Below are positions 59,515 through 64,000 of a stretch of DNA of 64,000 nucleotides, in pieces (the first letter of the stretch is position 1; the number at the start of each line of letters is the position of its first letter). This stretch comes from Actinospineispora spinosispora DSM 44797 (lineage in GTDB: Bacteria; Actinomycetota; Actinomycetes; Mycobacteriales; Pseudonocardiaceae). A model generated the notes under the pieces. The model made no database searches, had not been told where the DNA came from, and worked only from the letters and a program-made list of their open reading frames with translations. A program made the position numbers and the translations under genes. The DNA lies in NCBI RefSeq assembly GCF_000429025.1, contig NZ_KE386834.1:646891-710890 (forward strand). The letters are read 5' to 3'.

Positions 59515-60000
59515 TTACCGCCGCGCGGTGCGGGACACGCCCAGATGGTCCAGCAGGTTGACGGCGAAGCGGTCGCCGGTGCGCTGGATGGTGGATTCCA
59601 TGATCCGGGTGACGGCCGGTGTGGCGAGCTTCGACAGTGGCAGCTCGACGTGCAGCGTCAGGCTGATCGCGAGATGGGTGCCGCCGTCCACATCGGTCAG
59701 CTCGTAGGTGCCCTCGGCGCCGGTGCGTTCCACCGTTCCGTTCGGCGGCTCGTGCGTGTAGTCGATGCGGCGTCCCTCGTCGAACCGCATGCGTTCGGTG
59801 AACGTGGTGCTGATCCCGACGCCGAAGACCGCGATCCGGACCATGTGCCAGCGCCACACGTCGCCGTCGGCGTCGATCCGGCGCAGTAGCGGGGTCAGCT
59901 TGGGCAGCAGCACCGGATCGGTCAGCACCGCCCAGATGTCGGCTCGCTCAGCGGCGACGACGGCCTCGGACGTGTTGGTAGCGGAGAAGCGGGTCACCAC
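59515..60000 (-). CDS. SRPBCC-family protein
   Basis: 161 residues. The N-terminal half EAVVAAERADIWAVLTDPVLLPKLTPLLRRID and the C-terminal LDHLGVSRTARR helix follow the START/polyketide-cyclase-like SRPBCC pattern: a ligand-binding pocket for hydrophobic molecules. The 147-bp gap 59368-59514 holds nothing recognised. It is divergent from the NmrA-like gene. Confidence 0.85.
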   Translation of the reverse strand: MVTRFSATNTSEAVVAAERADIWAVLTDPVLLPKLTPLLRRIDADGDVWRWHMVRIAVFGVGISTTFTERMRFDEGRRIDYTHEPPNGTVERTGAEGTYELTDVDGGTHLAISLTLHVELPLSKLATPAVTRIMESTIQRTGDRFAVNLLDHLGVSRTARR

Positions 60001-60086
60001 ACAGCTTTCCCGTTCCTGGCCGGTTCATGCTGTGACCTGACCCAATGTCAGGTTCCGGGGCGCGGGGAGGGGGTACTACATCCATC

Positions 60087-61022
60087 ATGCGTGTTCTGGT
60101 GACAGGTTCGTCCGGTTTTGTCGGCTCTCGACTGTGTCCGGCTCTCGAGGAGGCCGGGCACGAGGTGACGGCGATGACCCGGCGGCCGGGGTCGTACGAA
60201 GGCACTGGAACAGCGGTGTACGGCGACGTCCACGACCCCGTCTCGTTGCGCGAGGCACTGCGGGACTGCGACGCCGCCTACTACCTCGTGCATTCGCTCG
60301 ACGACGCCCGGTTCGCCAGGAAGGATGCCGACGCGGCACGGGCGTTCGCCGAGGCCGCCGCCGACGCCGGGATCGGCCGGATCATCTACCTGGGCGGGCT
60401 CGGCGACAGCGCGGAGACCCTGTCCCCGCACCTGCGCAGCCGCCGGGGTGTCGAGCAGCTGCTCGGCTCGGCCGGGGTGCCGGTCACGACGCTGCGGGCC
60501 GGCATCGTCGTCGGCCACGGCGGTATCTCCTGGGAGATGACCCGCCAGCTGGTCGAGCGGGTGCCGCTGATGATGGCGCCCACCTGGGTGAACACCCTGA
60601 CCCAGCCGATCGCGATCAGCGACGTCGTACGCTACCTGGTCGGTGTGCTCGCGCTGGACGACGCGGAGGACCGCACGTTCGACATCGGCGGACCGGATGT
60701 GCTCGCCTACGCCGACATGATCCGGCGGGTCGCCGCGATCGAGGGACGACCGATGCTGGTCGTCCCCGTCCCGCTGCTCTCCTTGGCGCTCACCCCGCCG
60801 CTGTCCTGGTGCTGGCCGTCGTCGCAGTGGCTGTCGCTGAGCCTGTGGCTGGTCACCGACGTGAACGTGCGGGCAGCGCGCACCCTGTTGGGCTCGATGA
60901 ACACCGAGGTCGTCGTCCGCGACACGAGCATCCGCGACCTCGTACCCTTCGAGCCCATGAGCTACGACCGAGCGGTGCTGGAAGCGCTGCGCGAGCGCCG
61001 GACGCTGGTGGGCGCCGCGTGA
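60087..61022 (+). CDS. NAD(P)-binding NmrA-like / extended SDR protein
   Basis: 311 residues. MRVLVTGSSGFVGSRLCPALEEAGHEVTAMTRR is the Rossmann motif; DAAYYLVHSLDDARFARKDADAARAFAEAA matches the atypical SDR (SDR_a5/NmrA-like) group often found near cell-envelope genes. It has no YxxxK active-site pair in the usual position, so it may be a regulator or sensor rather than an enzyme. ATG 60087 begins the fold. Its TGA overlaps the next GTG (GTGA, 61019-61022). Confidence 0.88.
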   Translation: MRVLVTGSSGFVGSRLCPALEEAGHEVTAMTRRPGSYEGTGTAVYGDVHDPVSLREALRDCDAAYYLVHSLDDARFARKDADAARAFAEAAADAGIGRIIYLGGLGDSAETLSPHLRSRRGVEQLLGSAGVPVTTLRAGIVVGHGGISWEMTRQLVERVPLMMAPTWVNTLTQPIAISDVVRYLVGVLALDDAEDRTFDIGGPDVLAYADMIRRVAAIEGRPMLVVPVPLLSLALTPPLSWCWPSSQWLSLSLWLVTDVNVRAARTLLGSMNTEVVVRDTSIRDLVPFEPMSYDRAVLEALRERRTLVGAA

Positions 61023-61657
61023 ACCGACTCGCGGTGGACGAGGCACGACGTCGTCGACGCACGTTCGTCGCGGTGACCGGGATCGCCGGCGCGGGGGTGC
61101 TGAACGCCTCGCTGCGCAGCGAGGCGGACTCGCCTCGGTTCTACGGTCTGACGCTCGGGGTGGCCGCCATCTGGGCCGGTGGCGGACGCGCATCCGGGCG
61201 GGTGCACCGAGGACGCGGGGCCAGTGAGCCACGCGCGGTGGTCGCGCCGGTTCTGCTCGGCGCCGGGGCGTTCGCCGGGTTCTACCTCGCCGCGCTGGTC
61301 GCGCGCCGCATCCCGATGCTGAACGGTCCGATCACCCGGCTGCTCGGGTACGCCCACGAGGGCTCGGCCGGACTCGTCCTGTTCACGACGCTGGCCAACG
61401 GCGCCGCCGAGGAGATCTTCTTCCGGGGCGCGGTGTACGACGTGATCGGCGAGCGCAAGGTCCTCGTCTCGACCGCTCTGTACTCGCTGACCACGATCGC
61501 CACGCGTAACCCCGCCCTGGTGCTCGCCTCGATCGTGATGGGCACGATCTTCGGGCTCCAGCGCCGGGCCACCGGGGGAGTCCAGGCGCCGATCCTCACG
61601 CATCTGACCTGGTCGGCGCTGATGCTGCGGTTCATGCCGCCGTTGTTCAAGGACTAG
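61019..61657 (+). CDS. CPBP-family intramembrane metalloprotease
   Basis: 212 residues with about five to six transmembrane helices. NGAAEEIFFRGAVYD (E-E-x-x-x-R) and LTHLTWSALML carry the Glu and His metal-binding residues of CPBP (CAAX-like, Abi) proteases. It is translationally coupled to the NmrA-like gene, so the two probably act together. CPBP proteins in actinobacteria are often membrane-linked immunity or maturation factors; function here is unknown. Confidence 0.87.
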   Translation: MNRLAVDEARRRRRTFVAVTGIAGAGVLNASLRSEADSPRFYGLTLGVAAIWAGGGRASGRVHRGRGASEPRAVVAPVLLGAGAFAGFYLAALVARRIPMLNGPITRLLGYAHEGSAGLVLFTTLANGAAEEIFFRGAVYDVIGERKVLVSTALYSLTTIATRNPALVLASIVMGTIFGLQRRATGGVQAPILTHLTWSALMLRFMPPLFKD

Positions 61658-61673
61658 CTGTCTGACCGGTGTC

Positions 61674-62003
61674 CTACGCACGTGCCGCGGTGCGGTGTGC
61701 AAGAGCGGTCAGCACCGCATCGAGTAGACCGGGGAACCGCGCGTCCAGGTCGTCGCGGCGCAGCTCGACCAGCCGGGTGCGGCCGTCGAGCCGGGTCAAC
61801 GTCACGCCTGCCTCGCGGAGCACCTGATAGTGGTGCGACATCGTCGACTTGTGCAGATCGATGCCGCTCGCGGCGGCCGTGCAGGCGAGCCCGGGAGTGC
61901 GCGCGAGGCGCGCGACGATCTCCAGGCGGACCGGGTCGGCCAGCGCGTGCATGACCTGCGCCAGCTCGATGTCCTCCGTGGCGGGCTGCCAAGGCTCGCG
62001 CAT
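61674..62003 (-). CDS. ArsR-family winged-helix regulator
   Basis: 109 residues from ATG 62003 (AGGTGG upstream). LAQVMHALADPVRLEIVARLARTPGLACTAAASGIDLHKSTMSHHYQVLREAGVTLTRLDGR is the ArsR winged helix. It is divergent from the MFS exporter; GATGGTCCAACCATC at 62087-62101 is a symmetrical candidate operator. No Cys pair for metal sensing is visible, so the ligand may be organic. Confidence 0.9.
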   Translation of the reverse strand: MREPWQPATEDIELAQVMHALADPVRLEIVARLARTPGLACTAAASGIDLHKSTMSHHYQVLREAGVTLTRLDGRTRLVELRRDDLDARFPGLLDAVLTALAHRTAARA

Positions 62004-62086
62004 CAGGCCACCTGCGTTCTCATGGCGACGTAGGCTACCCCACAGTCGGATTGTTGGAAATTTACCCAATCGTGGACTAGTTTGGC

Positions 62087-62101
62087 GATGGTCCAACCAT
62101 C
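62087..62101. promoter_or_regulatory. ArsR operator candidate
   Basis: GATGGTCCAACCATC is a perfect palindrome of 5-bp arms with a 5-nt centre, 25 bp before the MFS ATG and 84 bp before the ArsR ATG. Confidence 0.5.
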
Positions 62102-62125
62102 AGACAGGTCTGAGGGGGCCGCTTG

Positions 62126-63331
62126 ATGTCCGCGCGTACCTATTTGCTCGCCGGTGGTTCGTTCGCCGTCGGGACCAGCGCATATGTCGTGTCCGGGGTA
62201 CTTCCGGCGGTGAGCTCGGACCTGCACGTGTCGCTCACCGCCGCGGGTCAGCTGTCGACCGCGTTCGCGCTGAGCTACGCGGTCGGTGCGCCGCTGCTGG
62301 CCACGGTCACGGCGCGATGGGAGCGGCGGACCCTGCTGTTCGTGGCGTTGCTGGTGGCCGGTCTGGGCAACGGGCTCGCGGCGCTCGCGCCGAACTACCC
62401 GCTGTTGCTCGCGGCCAGGGTGATCGCGGCCTTCGGTGCGGCCGTCTACACGCCCGCCGCGACCTTGGTGGCGACCGGCCTGCTACCCGCCGCCGAACGG
62501 GGCCGGGCGGTCGCCGTGGTGTTCGGCGGCCTGACCATGGCCATGGTGGTTGGCGTCCCGCTGGGGAACCTGCTGAGCGGCAGCCTCGGGTATCGGGGCG
62601 TGTTCGGGGTCATCGCGCTGGTGTGCCTGATCGCCGCCGCGCTGGTCGTCTTCCTGCTGCCCAAGGTCGCCCCCGCGGCGCCGGTGGCGCTGCGTGAACG
62701 GTTCGCGGTCGCGGCCGATCGGCGCGTGTTGATCATGCTCGCGATCACCATCTTCGGTGTCCTGGGTGCCATGAGCGTCTACACCTACGTCGTGCCGCTG
62801 CTCGGCGCGACCGCCGGCGTGAGCGGGCCGATCGTCGGTGTGTTGCTGCTGGCCTACGGCGTCGGCGGCGTGGTCGGCAACACGCTGGGGGGCTTCGCGA
62901 CCGACCGGATCGGTGCGATGCGCACCCTGATGATCACGATGGTCGGGTTCGTCGTCGCGGTGGGCACGCTTCCGCTGACCGCGACGACGGTGGTCGGCGC
63001 CGGGTTCGCGCTGTTCGCCTGGAGCGCGTTCACCTGGGCCTTCAACCCGCCCGTGCAGAACCTGCTGATCGAGCTCGCGCCGGAGGGAGGGCTGCTGCTC
63101 TCGATCAACGCGTCGGCGATCTACTTCGGAGCCGGGCTGTCCGGGGTGGTCGGCGGTCTGGTGATCAGCGCTGTCGGTCCCATCGCGCTGCCGGTGATCG
63201 CGTCGGGCCTCGGTGTCGTGGTGATCGGCCTGGTGCTGGTGCTGCGCTCGGTCATGGCGAAGACGCCCGCGCCGTCCACCGCGCCCGTCGAGGTGTGTCC
63301 GGCGGGCGCGGTGGAGCTGGAGCACCGTTAG
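62126..63331 (+). CDS. MFS exporter (AraJ/DHA1-like)
   Basis: 401 residues, 12 predicted transmembrane segments, with the DHA1-like N-terminus YLLAGGSFAVGTSAYVVSGVLPAVSSDL and motif A-type sequence VTARWERRTL. ATG 62126 has GAGGGGG eight bases upstream. It is likely repressed by the divergent ArsR protein. Its stop overlaps the stop of the convergent P450 gene (63328-63331). Confidence 0.9.
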   Translation: MSARTYLLAGGSFAVGTSAYVVSGVLPAVSSDLHVSLTAAGQLSTAFALSYAVGAPLLATVTARWERRTLLFVALLVAGLGNGLAALAPNYPLLLAARVIAAFGAAVYTPAATLVATGLLPAAERGRAVAVVFGGLTMAMVVGVPLGNLLSGSLGYRGVFGVIALVCLIAAALVVFLLPKVAPAAPVALRERFAVAADRRVLIMLAITIFGVLGAMSVYTYVVPLLGATAGVSGPIVGVLLLAYGVGGVVGNTLGGFATDRIGAMRTLMITMVGFVVAVGTLPLTATTVVGAGFALFAWSAFTWAFNPPVQNLLIELAPEGGLLLSINASAIYFGAGLSGVVGGLVISAVGPIALPVIASGLGVVVIGLVLVLRSVMAKTPAPSTAPVEVCPAGAVELEHR

Positions 63332-64000
63332 GCGCCGACCGGCTTGTGCGGGGTGTACTTCACCGGCAGGTTCGTCGGCCCGGAGATGAAGCTCGACGCC
63401 AGCCAGGTCGGTTCAGCGGTCGCCTCGAGGTCGGTGAACCGGCTCAGCAGCTGGCTCATCATCTGGTTGATCTCGATCCGCCCGAAGTGTGAGCCGAGGC
63501 AGAAGTGCGCTCCGCCGCCGCCGAACGCCACGTGCTCGTTCGGCGTGCGATCGAGGACCAGCTCGTCGGGCCGCTCGAACACCTTGTCGTCCCGGTTCGC
63601 CGCGCCGTAGTACAGCGCGACCTTGTCGCCCTTCGCCAACCGCACGCCACCGAGCTCGGTGTCGGACATCAGCGTGCGGCGCATGTAGATGACCGGGCTC
63701 TGGAACCGCAGCAGCTCGTCCACCGCGGTCGGCATCAGCGTCGGCATCTCGGCGCGCAGCCGGGCGAGCGTATCGGGCCTGCGGAGCAGGTTCGCCGTCG
63801 CGCCGCCGATCAGGTTCCGGGTGGTGTCGCCGCCCGCGTTGACCAGCAGCATGAAGAACGACGCGAACTCCTGCTCGGTCAGTCGCTGGCCGTCCACCTC
63901 GGCGACGACGAGACGGCTGGCGAGGTCGTCGGTCTGCTTCTCCAGCTTGTCCGCGCGGACCTGGTTGGCGTAGCCGATGATCTCCATCATCGCGGCCGAG
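63328..64000 (-). CDS. cytochrome P450, CYP125/CYP124-like (5' end outside window)
   Basis: About 224 C-terminal residues are visible; the start is beyond 64000. NAGGDTTRN is the I-helix A/G-G-x-D-T oxygen-binding motif, ELLR the E-x-x-R, and FGGGGAHFCLGSHFGR the haem-Cys loop. The C-terminal FISGPTNLPVKYTP is typical of actinobacterial CYP125/CYP142/CYP124 sterol- or fatty-acid-oxidising P450s. Redox partners are not visible in the window. Confidence 0.9.
   Translation of the reverse strand, partial: SAAMMEIIGYANQVRADKLEKQTDDLASRLVVAEVDGQRLTEQEFASFFMLLVNAGGDTTRNLIGGATANLLRRPDTLARLRAEMPTLMPTAVDELLRFQSPVIYMRRTLMSDTELGGVRLAKGDKVALYYGAANRDDKVFERPDELVLDRTPNEHVAFGGGGAHFCLGSHFGRIEINQMMSQLLSRFTDLEATAEPTWLASSFISGPTNLPVKYTPHKPVGA

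Overview
The window is GC-rich (strong G/C bias at third codon positions), dense with catabolic operons and one-component regulators (two MmyB-type XRE, three IclR, LysR, GntR/FCD, TetR, ArsR). It also carries an MptB-like GT-C mannosyltransferase, an MpaB-family protein and a CYP125-like P450. This suggests a soil actinomycete of the Pseudonocardiaceae type (Amycolatopsis, Saccharopolyspora or Pseudonocardia relatives). That is inference from gene content; no rRNA or other species marker is present. No insertion sequence, CRISPR array, phage module or replication origin was seen.

Layout. 1-9.3 kb: a serine hydrolase (5' end outside the window), a frameshifted SDR divergent from an XRE regulator, an MptB-like mannosyltransferase, an MpaB-family protein, an epoxide hydrolase, an MFS exporter divergent from a CGNR-type regulator, and a second XRE regulator. 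9.2-15.6 kb: two SDRs, then an aromatic-acid module of MFS importer, UbiD decarboxylase, UbiX flavin prenyltransferase and LysR regulator. 15.9-30.4 kb: two IclR paralogues and a large nitrogen-compound region with an ornithine cyclodeaminase-like protein, a hydantoinase/allantoinase-type amidohydrolase, MmgE/PrpD, two MFS importers, an M20 carbamoylase-type hydrolase, a TcuA-like flavoprotein, a GntR regulator, an asparaginase and a PuuE-type allantoinase. 30.4-31.0 kb: a gene remnant.

31.0-43.1 kb: an IclR-controlled sugar-acid region. The minus-strand operon is IclR, pentonate-type IlvD/EDD dehydratase, acylating acetaldehyde dehydrogenase, 4-hydroxy-2-oxovalerate aldolase and 3-hydroxyisobutyrate dehydrogenase-like enzyme. 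The divergent operon holds a 3-isopropylmalate/tartrate dehydrogenase-like enzyme, a GntP permease and an SDR. A TIM-barrel isomerase, a bile-acid-symporter-type carrier and a metallo-beta-lactamase-fold hydrolase follow. A shared 13-bp motif (TTCGCTATGCGAA type) in both divergent intergenic regions ties the block together. The enzymes fit a route from a 5-deoxypentonate-like acid to pyruvate and acetyl-CoA, which is the most interesting candidate system here.

43.1-57.8 kb: a looser accessory region with an adenylate-forming ligase, an orphan ECF sigma factor, a large LuxR ATPase regulator, an aldo/keto reductase, three methyltransferases, an alpha/beta hydrolase, a GNAT, a BBE-type flavin oxidase lacking the usual flavin-linking His, a cupin, a TetR/SnoaL pair and decayed gene fragments. 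58.0-64.0 kb: a CAU-anticodon tRNA, an atypical response regulator, a small membrane protein, an SRPBCC protein, an NmrA-like/CPBP protease pair, an ArsR/MFS pair and the C-terminal part of a P450 that runs off the window.
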